A stretch of DNA of 64,000 nucleotides from Linanthus parryae (Eukaryota > Streptophyta > Magnoliopsida > Ericales > Polemoniaceae). Shown here in pieces: positions 22,910 through 33,392 of the stretch. Each line of letters starts with the position of its first letter. Positions within the stretch are counted from its first letter, which is position 1. The position numbers were made by a program, and so were the translations under genes. The DNA lies in NCBI GenBank assembly GCA_023055425.1, contig JALGPY010000001.1:109101057-109165056 (forward strand), written 5' to 3'. Below the pieces are notes generated by a model that worked only from the letters and a program-made list of their open reading frames with translations, had not been told where the DNA came from and searched no databases.

Positions 22910-23030
22910 CTTAACGAAACGGCAGTACCTTGCGGTGGTGGATCTCTCTGCCGGAGATTCCAAACTAGTAGTATAGAGGACAATCAATCTGAAACTCGAA
23001 GCCCTAACAACTCACGACATCCATCGTCCG
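22910..23030 (-). other. Probable 5' UTR exon with a short upstream ORF
   Basis: The sequence before the strong donor GTTAAG|GTATGT contains ATGGATGTCGTGAGTTGTTAG near 23018, a six-codon upstream ORF, and no frame joining the main CDS. The 5' end is not defined; the transcription start is probably around 23030-23060. This exon is inferred from the donor only. Confidence 0.4.
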
Positions 23031-23175
23031 GCCCCTCTTTTTTCTTAAAAAAACATCCTACCTGCGATTTAGGAAGGTGGGGGCTTTTTTATTTTTATTT
23101 TTATTTTTTAGAAGAAAAAGGTGTGGGTTTCTTTTTTATTTTTTAGAGGAATTGGACAAACGTGGGGTTTCCTAA

Positions 23176-23608
23176 GGGCCTGTTTGGTTCCAGCTTAAAA
23201 TTTCAATAATCTGATGCAAATAATCTGGGGTGAATAAGCTGGCTGAAATTATAATCTGAAAACTGTTTGGCATGCACTGAAAATCTTGAATTAAAATTTA
23301 ATTGCGTTTGGCAACACCTGTAGCTTTTACTATCAAATTTACGATAGATGTCTTTATTTGAACTTATGATAGGTCTAAGATGTTTCACGTTTGCACAAAT
23401 TAACAATTCATGCATTAACGAGATGATAGAGTATGGTATTTCAAACGTTATACCCAAAAAATCTCCAAAATCGGAGATCATATAATCTGCAGATTATTAG
23501 CCAACTTAAATTAAAATCTGCCTCAAAAAATCTGCGAAACAAACGAGATTAAATTTTTTGGCAGATTTTAATCTCAAATGAGATTTTAATCCTGAACCAA
23601 ACATGCAC
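23176..23608. mobile_element. Tourist-like MITE (PIF/Harbinger)
   Basis: Ends GGGCCTGTTTGGTTCCAG and the complement of GTGCATGTTTGGTTCAGG, flanked by TAA (23173-23175 and 23609-23611). The three-base TAA/TTA target and the CTGTTTGG start fit Tourist-type MITEs. It lies just upstream of the host gene's probable 5' end and could influence its promoter. 433 bp, non-coding. Confidence 0.78.
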
Positions 23609-23749
23609 TAATTCTTCTTATTACTCCCTTCCTAAAATAAAAATATCAGCGTGTTTTTCCTTTCGAGAAATAAAATCACTGTTACTAAAAAAAAAAAAAA
23701 AAAAAAAACATTGTCCCCTCAAAAAGAAAGAGAAATAATTTGCTGTTAA

Positions 23750-24071
23750 GGATAGGATAGTTTCAGCCCCTAAGTTTTATATAAAGACACATACCCCTTC
23801 TAGTTTGGGAAATGAGACTTTTATCCCTCAAGTGTGCCAAACTTGAAGACACTTACACCCGTTGATTGTGTAGTTTCATACTCTAAGGCTAAATTGGTCC
23901 GAAAAACTACTACCACTGGCCAAACCCACCACCAGACTAACGGGTCACAAGTAGAGAATGTAAGTGTCCTCGAATTTAGCACACTAAAAAGGTAAAAATG
24001 TCATTTTCTAAACTAAAAGGGATGAAAGTATATTTCTATGAAGTCTTAGGTGTTGAAACAATATTTTACCC
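23750..24071. mobile_element. MITE with ~40-bp terminal inverted repeats
   Basis: Left end GGATAGGATAGTTTCAGCCC followed by CTAAGTTTTATATAAAGAC; the right end read in complement is GGGTAAAATATTGTTTCAAC followed by ACCTAAGACTTCATAG. TSD not clear. The terminal pattern resembles Mutator-type MITEs. 322 bp. Confidence 0.55.
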
Positions 24072-24162
24072 ATAAAATCAGCAAATCTGCAATCTCGCTA
24101 ATTCAACCCATATCTTTTCTTTTATTTTTAATTTAACCCATGTTTTCTCATTATAACATTCA

Positions 24163-24455
24163 CACTACTAGAAAAATTGCGGTTTAATGCGCCTAAACTG
24201 TTATTTTAGAGATAAATAGTGGTTTTTACCGCGGTTTCCAAAGCGTTACTTCAACGATGTCGTTAATGCTTTAACGTGTTTTATTATTTTAAATTTATTT
24301 TTATAACCGATAAAAAATTTAATTGTTTTAAATATTAATTTTTTAATTGATATATTTAGAGAGAGAGAGTTGGATTTCTCGCTCGCAAAATCAAAAAAGT
24401 ATAAAAAAAAATGGTTGGGTTTCTCGCCTGTTCCAAGCTGGTTTTCTCGCGCGGG
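24163..24455 (+). mobile_element. CACTA element terminus (one end)
   Basis: Begins CACTACTAGAAAAATTGCGG, the characteristic start of plant CACTA (En/Spm) elements, followed by GCGGTTT/ACCGCGG subterminal words. The matching TTTTTCTAGTAGTG end was not found by eye downstream, so the copy is truncated or its other end decayed. Confidence 0.62.
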
Positions 24456-25630
24456 TAGGGGTGTTCATGGTCCGGTTCGGTCGGTCTTATGCCCCTAATG
24501 ACACATAAACCGAAATGATCGGTTTTGCTAAACTTCAAACCAAAATATGCTCAGTTTGGAAAACTAAAAAAATAAAATTGCACCAATATATATCGGTTCG
24601 GTTCGGTTAATACCTACGGGTTTTTTTAGAAGAATACCTATGATTTTTAATATTATAATATACAACATCATTAATTAAGAAAAACAAAACTATAATGTGT
24701 CATTTTTTTTTCAATTCTCAATTTGATGAATATAACTATTAATGAAAGTGTGTAATGTAAATCTAAAACAGGATCTTTATACTCTAGAAGGAGGGGGTAG
24801 AGTATGGAAACTTTTGCTAAAATTGAACTCTTAAAACTCTAACACGAGAAACTAATGAAAACTCAAAGTTTTGATGAATATAATTTTGATGAATATAACT
24901 ATTAATGAAATTGTGTAATGTAAGTCTAAAACATGATCATTATACTTTAGAAGGGTGGTGAATATGCAAACTTTTGCTAAAATTGAACTTTCAAAACTCT
25001 AACACAAGAAACTAATGAAAACTCAAGGTTTTAAAAAGATTCGAAAATGATTAAAACAAGTTTAGACTGTCTGAAGCTTCAAAGCTTTGAGACGGTAAAT
25101 TCTCCAAAGCTTTGGAGCTTCCTGTATTGTGTAGACTAGTTATGAAAAAGACGGAAAAGTAAAGTAATAAACACGAGGGATTTTTACAGAGTTCAGTCAC
25201 AATTGGACCTACTCTCTGCCTGAGGGACTTGATCCCTCCAGGATTTGAACACACTTCTTTTTAGTCACCTACATTTAGCCCTAGGTATCAAGCCTAAGTG
25301 AGATACCTTACACATATACAGCTTGTGGTTCCAAACCTATCTAGTGCAGCTACAATCAGATGAAACAATAAGAACCTCTTGTTGTTCACTTGAACAACTA
25401 ACTTCTAACAGTTAGTGAGGTTAAGAAATATAAATGAATAATACAAAGAAATCACAATTAAGAACACATAAATAGATAAGCAATAAATGTTAGAATTGTC
25501 CTTCAGATTCTGGATGATTGATCTTCTTCTTCTGCAGTATTGAATCATTGATTGATTGAAGAGCTGTGTGAAATGATCTTCCACGAATGAAACACCCTTC
25601 TTTTCACAGTTGTTAAGCCTCTCTCTCTCT

Positions 25631-26385
25631 GTAATCCTCTTTGAAATTAAAATCTCTCTTATAACAAACTGCAGCAACCACTTGAGAGATTTCAGGAACA
25701 AACTCCCTAAAAATCATCTCCCTTTAACAGCTTCTTTCAGCAGCTAAGTTTGAATAGCTGATTTGATTTCTTAGGAGGGTTTGAACGACGAACAACCCTG
25801 CAACAACTTAATTACAAGATCAAACATAATCCATAAATATAGCATGAATATACTGACTGTTTGGCAGATCAACTTAAATAATAAGTTGGGCTATATTTTT
25901 AACTTCAAAGTAATTCCAGATAAGTAATGTGTAATAAATAATATTGACATGATTATGACTCATAACAATTCAATAAACAATCACATACACGGTTAAAACA
26001 ACCTGCACAAGAATAACTATCATAGGCTCAAGGCATCCTCCAAAGCTTTGGAGCTTTGGATGTCATTCAAAGCTTTGGCCTCACTAACTTTGATCCTTGA
26101 TGCAATCAATTCTGAGAGATCAATTAGCATTAGAAACACAATAAAAAGGTTAAGAATATTTGTAAGAGACAATATAAGACTTATGAGCAAATATCCAGTT
26201 CATTCTCAAACCTGCAACATAGAAACTGTCAGCAGGAAATTAACCAATGCATAAGCATAGTAGTGCTTCTTCAAAGCTTTGGAGCTCTGAAACTGTCTCT
26301 TTAGTAATTTGTCTTTTATCACCTTCAGAGTATAAACCCCCCCTGAGTTCACACATCTCATTAATTCAGAAGGAGTAAATTATTA
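25631..26385 (-). repeat. LTR-like direct repeat, copy 1
   Basis: About 755 bp, starting GTAATCCTCTTTGAAA, repeated in the same orientation at 28341-29145. Contains the 16-bp palindrome CTCCAAAGCTTTGGAG at 26038-26053; another copy sits just outside at 25102-25117. The relation to the enclosed gene suggests a decayed minus-strand LTR element, but TG...CA ends were not found. Confidence 0.6.
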
Positions 26386-27400
26386 ATCTCCTCCTTGATG
26401 AAAGACAAAACAAATATTCTTGCATTCTCAACACCCTGAAACTCAATAGCCATAAGTAATCAGTAGATATAACAAAAGTTAAAATACATAGAATGTAATC
26501 CACAAATATAACACAGATATGAAGCAAGAATTAAAACTAACATAGATAAATAATAGCCATCCATCCAAAAATTACACATATAGCCACCTTTAACACATAT
26601 GATTAAACACATAGATCATCTCCCCCTTTTTGACTTTCATTAAAAGAGTAGATGAATGTAGAATCATACTCAGAGTTTACTTTTAAAGAAAACAATAAAA
26701 AAAACCTAAATAGAAAATTAACTCAACTTCATGGCTTTAAGGGAGAAACAGAAAGAAAGGGATAGAAGGAATGGTTCAAGGCTTTGAGGCTCAATCTGTA
26801 GCATCTGTATCATCCTTCTTGGTTGTCTTCTTTCCTTCCTTGATCTTGCTCTTCAATTTGCCTTTTCCCTTGTTAGCTTGGGATTCCTCTTGTTCTTCTT
26901 CTGTTGATCCTTCCTTACTTGAAGCTCCTTATCTCTAGATTGTTTTTCAACACTTGCAGCTTTAACATCAGCAACTACCTCAGCAATCACCTCATCAACC
27001 TTTCCAGCAACTTTTTCTGCAGCTTACTCAACAACCTCTTCAGCACAGCTTCATCGTCAGTTTGCTCAAACCGATCTTTAAATGTAAGAACCACTGGAAC
27101 TTTCTTCTTCTTTTGCTTCATAGCATCTCCAAGCACCATGTCAGACTCAATACTATCATAATCCTGACTCTGGCACTTTCTCCAGGTTCAAGCCTTTGAT
27201 GACCAAGTCTAGCTTCCCATTCAACAAAGCTTTGAATTTGCCAAACTCAAGTCAAACTGACCTTGCCTTAAATCCTCAATTCCATCTTCCAAGTTCGCGA
27301 CTCTGTCAATAATCTGATAGAAATCCATATTTGTTGAAGCCTTTGGTGTGGTTGCAGCAGCAGGCTTGATGAAGTCCTTCTCCTTCAATTCATCAGCAGA

Positions 27401-28392
27401 TTATTCTGAATAAAACTTCCAATGCCCTTTTCTTGTATGTACAACTCCAATCCTTTGGATAGAAATATCACCCACTAGTCCAAACCCACAAGTAATCTTC
27501 TCCTCATCCTTCACATGCATCTTAAAATACTCAAAGAACAATGGCAATAAATTTGCATAGGGAAGTGAATAATTCCTTGTCCTATTTCCACAATACACCA
27601 TATGCTCCATAATCACACTAGGCAGATCAATGTCAAATCCTTGACAGATCAAATGCATAAGAATCAACAACATATCAGTTACCAACTCTCTTGAGTGTTA
27701 CCTTGGCACAACACATCTCATGATGATAGAAAACAGAATTTTGGCTTCACAATTTAACACAGATGTGTCAATTGTTTAGGTCCAGATGGTACTCCCTCTA
27801 TAAAGAAATATAACTTGGCTTTTTCCAAACACTCCTTCGTATTAGGATGTTCATGGACTTTGTACTTCCTAGGGATACCAAAAAATTTGGCAAACACTTT
27901 GTGATCTAACATCATATCCACACCAGCAACCCTAGATGTTAAAACATAACTTTCCTCGTCTTCTTGCACCAAATTCAAATAGAAAAGTCTAGTTAACCCA
28001 GGATAATCCTCTGAACTAGGGTTTAACATCTTCCAAATAGATGAATTTCTCAATTAACAACTCTTCTGAAATCATGCTACAATAGGCAATCTTTGATGAT
28101 GCATACACATCCATCCATACACCCTTAACTTCTGGACTAATTAACCAAGACTCAGGAAGTAAGTTCTTACCAAATCCAGAGGCTCCTTTGCTCTTGACTT
28201 TAGCAACACTATGCTTGACTCTTTTTTTCTTCTCAGAAGGCTGATCATCCTTCGTCCCCTCTGCTTTCTTCTTCCTTGGAGTATGTTCTTGTTTCTTGTC
28301 TTCTTCAGCTTTCTTCTTCTTTTCTCCCCCTTTCTTCTGTGTAATCCTCTTTGAAAATCAAATCTCTCTGTGTCATCTTCTTTGAAATTCAA
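27401..28392 (-). pseudogene. Transposase_32-like 'plant transposon protein', broken
   Basis: Minus-strand pieces: a Lys/Arg-rich segment at 28392-28141 (KKTRNKNILQGRRKQRGRRM); SEDYPGLTRLFYLNLVQEDE and VLTSRVAGVDMMLDHKVFAK at 28053-27754; and MLLILMHLICQGFDIDLPSV to KGHWKFYSE at 27685-27401. The order and motifs fit the domain found in many non-autonomous plant LTR elements (I recall it as Transposase_32). Function unknown. Frameshifts separate the parts. Confidence 0.55.
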
Positions 28393-29145
28393 ATCTCTCT
28401 TTATAACAAATTATAGCAACCACTTGAGAGAGTCCAGGAACAAACTCCCTTTAAATCCTCTCCCTTTAACAGCTTCTTTCAACAACTATGTTTGAATAGT
28501 GTATTTGATTTGTTAGGTGGGTTTGAACAACGAACAACCCTGCAAAAAATTAATCGCAAGATCAAACATAATCCAGAAAAATATAGCATGAATATACTGA
28601 CTGTTTGGCAGATCAGTTTAAATAATAAACTGGGCTATATTTTTAACTTCAGAGTAATTCCAGATAAGTAATCTGTAATAAATAATAATGACATGCTTAT
28701 GACTCATAACAAGTCAATAAACAATCACATAAACGGCTAAAACAACATGCAATAAGAATCAGTTAGTCACAAGAATAACAATCAGAGGCTCAAGGCATTC
28801 TCCAAAGCTTTGGAGCTTTGGATGTCATTCAAAGCTTTGGCCTCACTAACTTTGATCCTTGATGCAATCAATTTTGAGAGATCAGTTAGCATTAGAAACA
28901 CAATAAAACAGTTAAGAATATTTGTAAGAGACAGTATAAGGCTTATGAGCAAATATCCAGTTCATTCTCAAGACTGCAACACAGAAACTGTCAGTTGGAA
29001 ATTAAGCAATGCATAAGCATAGTAATGCTTCAAAGCTTTGGAGCTCTGAAACTATCTCTTTAGAAAATATGTCTTTCATCACATTCAAAGTATAAACTCC
29101 CCCTGAGTTCACATATCTCATTAATTCAGAAGGATTGAATTATCA
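28341..29145 (-). repeat. LTR-like direct repeat, copy 2
   Basis: About 805 bp matching 25631-26385, including CTCCAAAGCTTTGGAG at 28800-28815 and the CAAAGCTTTG word near 29031. It has a small internal duplication near its start (CTTTGAAAATCAAATCTCTC). Confidence 0.6.
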
Positions 29146-29552
29146 ATTAACATGCTTAAAACTATCCTTTTGTTCCTACATTCTCTAAGGAAGTCAAGGG
29201 AACGTTAGAAGTATTGAATAAGATTATTTATCAATATTTTTAATAACTTCATAGATTGACACAAGATATTGACAATGTGTGTTACTAATTACCACTCACA
29301 TTGGCAAAGAATAAATAAGATCACATACATTAGATACTATATTATTATACCATTTGAATATTAAATAAAGTTTCGGTCCGGTCCGGTTTTAGTCGGTTAT
29401 CCGGTTTCGGTCCGATTCGGTGAGTGCCATGTTCGATTTACAATAACAAAAACTGCATAGTGTACTGAAAATTGGAAAGAAATGATGGTTCGGTACGGTT
29501 TGGTTTGGTGTGGTCTGGTTCTGCCGGTCTGGTCGGTTCGTGAACATCCCTA

Positions 29553-30391
29553 TCAACGGGAACTGGATGGTGTTGCGAGGGTGTGGCGGCGGCGCTGCTT
29601 GGGTTTCTCGCTGGTACTGCTTGGGTCTATACTTCGGAGGCCTCCGGCAGTGGCAGCGAAGGAGGACAAGAGAGACCAGATGAGGAGGGTGGAGGTAGGG
29701 AAGACGAGAGAGAAGACAGGAGGGAGGAAGACGATAGAGAAGACCAGAGGGAGGAGGGAGGCGAGACGAGAGAGAAGAGAGATTGCTTTTTGTTTTTCTT
29801 TTTTAGGGAAAGAGGGATTGATTTCTTTCCTAAAAAATGATTACTTTCTTAAATAAATCTTCACATTATGCCCCTCAAAAAATATCTTCGCATTCTAATT
29901 ATTTTGTAGAGAGTTGCCAACATTGCTCAAAACTGTGTGTTATAAATGATGCAAAATTATGAGATCACTTAGTCCATGACAACCGATCTGAAATATTGGC
30001 GGACAAATTAACAACCCTCAAACCAAATGGCCCATATCCGGTTTTAATTGATGTGGTTAACGTACGGTTAAATCGGAAGGATTAAAATGTACCAAGTGTA
30101 TAAGTAGAAGTGAACAAAACATGGACTGTGCTCCTTTTAATGTTCTGCAATATTAACTGCCTCCATCTTTTTCAGTTTTGTACTTCTACCATGGAAGTGG
30201 TCAACAAATTTCCATAGCTACACTTCTGCTATCTACATGCTTTCAATCTTAGATATTACCCTATTCAATCGGTGGTCGATTTCAACAGAATTGTTAATCC
30301 AAAAAATTGAAGTGTAGTGCAAACACCTGCTCATAGACTTTTGTTGGCACAGATCTCTCTTCACTATCTCGTTTTCATATTATCTCATTAT
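29553..30391. other. Non-coding spacer
   Basis: Contains a GA/AG-rich stretch (29640-29800), whose open frames are low complexity, then AT-rich sequence up to the ATGTA target of the Athila-like element. No gene seen. Confidence 0.5.
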
Positions 30392-30396
30392 ATGTA

Positions 30397-33377
30397 TGAC
30401 ACGATCTCCGCAAGTGTACGGTTATCGTTCTAGTAATAATGTGATAAAGAGGGTTGTCGAATCCCAGAGGACTTGTCGTGAATCAATTAGTATTCTTAAC
30501 TTTGTGTGGGCTAGCAATTGGATTTGTTTCACTAAGCTAAGAACGTAAATAACGAACTAATTATGAGAATTGCGATTAATATGAGAGACGAGTATCAGGA
30601 TTTCTCTAGGATCACTAGGTGAGTACCGTTAACTAATTACGTTCTGAAATACATATGATGATTTATTTAGCCAAACAAGCAATAATGCTAAACGAGTTAC
30701 CAAGCTAGCTTTCTATGCCTAGGTCAAATTACACCCGAGTTACCAAGTTCTAATTAGCCCTAAAACATATAATTACGTATAGTTCTACTCAAAGTTCACA
30801 GTCAATGGTTGATTTCTCTAACCTGCGACTACGTGCTTAATTCACTTATCCGGGTAATTCGTTGCTTTCACTAACCTACTACCCATAAATCTTCATATTG
30901 GTGGCCAAACAATACAAAGATAAATTAAGAGCGAGAATTAAACATAGCGAATAAGCACATCATCAATTAAGTTTAATCAAAACATGAATCAATTCCATAA
31001 TCCGTCAAACCGGCTTCAAACCCTAGCTACCGTTTGAGAAATCCCGATATAAAGTGTTTAGCTACTACGATTAATGATTACAAAGAAAATGTTTTTCATA
31101 ATCGTAGACAAAAATAAAGAGAAGAAGAGAGAAAGAATTCAAACGATGAATCTCCGCGCTCCAAACAGTGCTCCAAGCTCCAAAAACTCCAGTCCCGTTG
31201 TGTGTCTCTGCAGTTCTACGTGAATCGTTCTCCCTCCTTTCCAAAACAGCCCCTTTTACTCTTGTAAATCAAACCCGTACAAAGCATCAGGTAAAATCCA
31301 GTCTAATTGCACTCTAGCCCTCCAAGGTTGTGGGAAAATAATAACCCTAAGGCTGAAATAAAAGATAACACGCAACTTTTTTTCTTCTCTTTATTTTCAC
31401 ATTGCCCCCAAATCTGCTCCCGCCTGGAATACTCTCTTCGCACGAAGGAATCGCGCTCTTCGCACGAAGAGCTCCGTAGATAGATACTGAGACTGATTTC
31501 ACGAAGAGACTTCGAACAATTCTGAAAGTGGCCAAGGATTTACGTTCGTACGAACACATGAATTCTTCGCACGAACATCCCTGTAACTCATCTGCGAGCT
31601 CCTCTTCTCTTCCTTCTCTGTTTCGTCTTCTTTACTTCTTCGGTACAGTGGTTTTGGGAGCGGTTTGGTTCTGTTTGTGGGTGCGATTTCAGTTGGGTAT
31701 TGGGTCTGATTGGGTTCTGCGCTCTGGTTCACAATAATGGCGGATGTAGGTTGTCTTCAATGGTGCTAAATGGTGGCTGCTTTGTATATGAATTGGTGTT
31801 GTAGTTCGGTTACTGGTGGTGTTAACTGTATAGGTATACTGGACTGAATTGGAGGTGTACTGGACTGAATTGGCAATCGTGGTTTTGAAGCAATGAAGTG
31901 ATTTGGGTTTGTGAAGGTGTAATGGTGGAGATTGGTCTGATTGCAGTAGCACCGTGGTGGCTGTGAATGGAGGGTAGCTGGTAATTGGTAGAGAAGGAGG
32001 TCATAGAGATTACTGTGGTGTAGTTGTTTTAGTTAGCTATTGTATTTGTTGGTGTTGTGGGGTTTAAGGTGTGAGCTGCACTGTGGCAAAATATTTTTTT
32101 ATGGGTGAATTTCTGATTGGGTATATGTTATGGGGTTTAGTTAGTTTTGTGAAGGGGTTATGGGTGTTTGATGATGGTGACAGTGAGGTGGAATAAGATT
32201 TGTTTCAGTTGTGTATTAGTTGTAGATGTATAGGCAGTCGTGAATTTAGTTAGGTTGAAGGTGAAGAATTGTGGGTGGTTGGTAATGGTGAATTAGAGGC
32301 GGTTTTATGGAGGTTTAGGGAAATTTAGTAGGATTTTAGTCTGAGTTAGAGCTGATGAATGGTGATGGATCATGGCTATTGTGGTGATGTAAACAGGTTG
32401 TGAATTGGGAGGCTTTAGTGGGCTGACTTTGCGCTGTTGGCTTCGAAAATTACTGATGGTGTTTGTGGTGATTGAGGTAGGTGATGGTGGTAATAGTAGC
32501 AGATGGTTATAGTGGTAGGTTGCTGCTAGTGAAGTGGATGGAGGCTGGTAAAATGGTGAAGTACTGGAGGTATTTTGGGGATTGTATGTGTTTAATTTGG
32601 CAATGTTTTTTAATGGTTGTGGGAGTTTGTGATTAATGGATTTGTGAGGATGTGAAGTACTGGTGGTGTTTGGTCTAAATTAATATGCTGGATTTAATTT
32701 GCAGAATGGTGATAGTTGGATGGAGGGTATGTAGGTGGCTTAGGCTGAAGTCAGGGAACATGATGATGATGATGGTTATGGTGACAATGGTGTATGGTGT
32801 TAGGAAGAATTTTTACTTCTTGGTGTAGAGAGCTCAAAAAGATGCTCGGGAGATGGTTCAGGATGTTTCAAGTCAAAATCAGGATTTTCAGGATATTTTA
32901 AGATCGCGGGAAAGAAAATAAGGACCCGGATTTTGATCCCGAACTCCGATGAACGTGATTTTTGCACCTTTGGTTTCCTTTTGCGACGTAGACTTCGCTC
33001 ATGTAGAGAAATCCCCGTTTCCGGACCATTTTCTCGTTTTTCTCAATTATTGCCCAATTTTGGCTAAAAACATCCAAAACGCCAAAGTTCGTCTTTTTCT
33101 TCAATTTCGAAGCTCGTTTCTTCTATCCAATTGATTCACGCATACGTAATTCCTGTCAAACAACAGCCCGAACACTACCGCGAAGATCAAATGTGATAAT
33201 TTATCAAAATCATACTCAAAACCATTAAGAAACGCCCGGATTGTACTTCTAAGCTCAAAAACATCCAAAAGTGCATTTTCTTCATATTTTGGCTCAAATC
33301 TCGTCACTTTGCACCGAAAACGCACACAAATGACAATATAAAGTGTACTAAAGATAACTCTAATTAAGGAGTTATCA
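30397..33377 (-). repeat. Athila-like LTR (downstream copy, 2981 bp)
   Basis: Plus-strand ends TGACACGATCTCCGCAAGTG and GGAGTTATCA. It is nearly identical to 40298-49373 once the chromovirus is removed, with scattered substitutions. A cluster of palindromic words lies at 31437-31575: CTTCGCACGAAG, CTCTTCGCACGAAGAG, TTCGTACGAA and TTCGCACGAA. Open frames inside it are fortuitous. Confidence 0.93.
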
Positions 33378-33392
33378 AATACCCCCACACTT
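33378..33392 (-). other. Polypurine tract of the Athila-like element
   Basis: On the minus strand AGTGTGGGGGTATT lies directly before the LTR start TGATAACTCC, the expected site for plus-strand priming. Confidence 0.75.

Larger units (their letters stand above)
24456..29552. mobile_element. hAT-like TIR pair enclosing a compound insertion
   Basis: Left end TAGGGGTGTTCATGGTCCGG; right end the complement of TAGGGATGTTCACGAACCGA. Subterminal CGGTTCGGT words are dense on both sides. Flanking 8-mers CGCGCGGG and TCAACGGG match only partly. Probably a small hAT-type MITE later filled by an LTR-type element. Tandem ~120-bp duplications of AACTTTTGCTAAAATTGAAC are at 24810-25030. Confidence 0.5.

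Noticed and set aside
29482..29856. 124-codon Arg/Glu-rich ORF
   Set aside because: GA-rich low-complexity sequence straddling a TIR end; no conserved motif.
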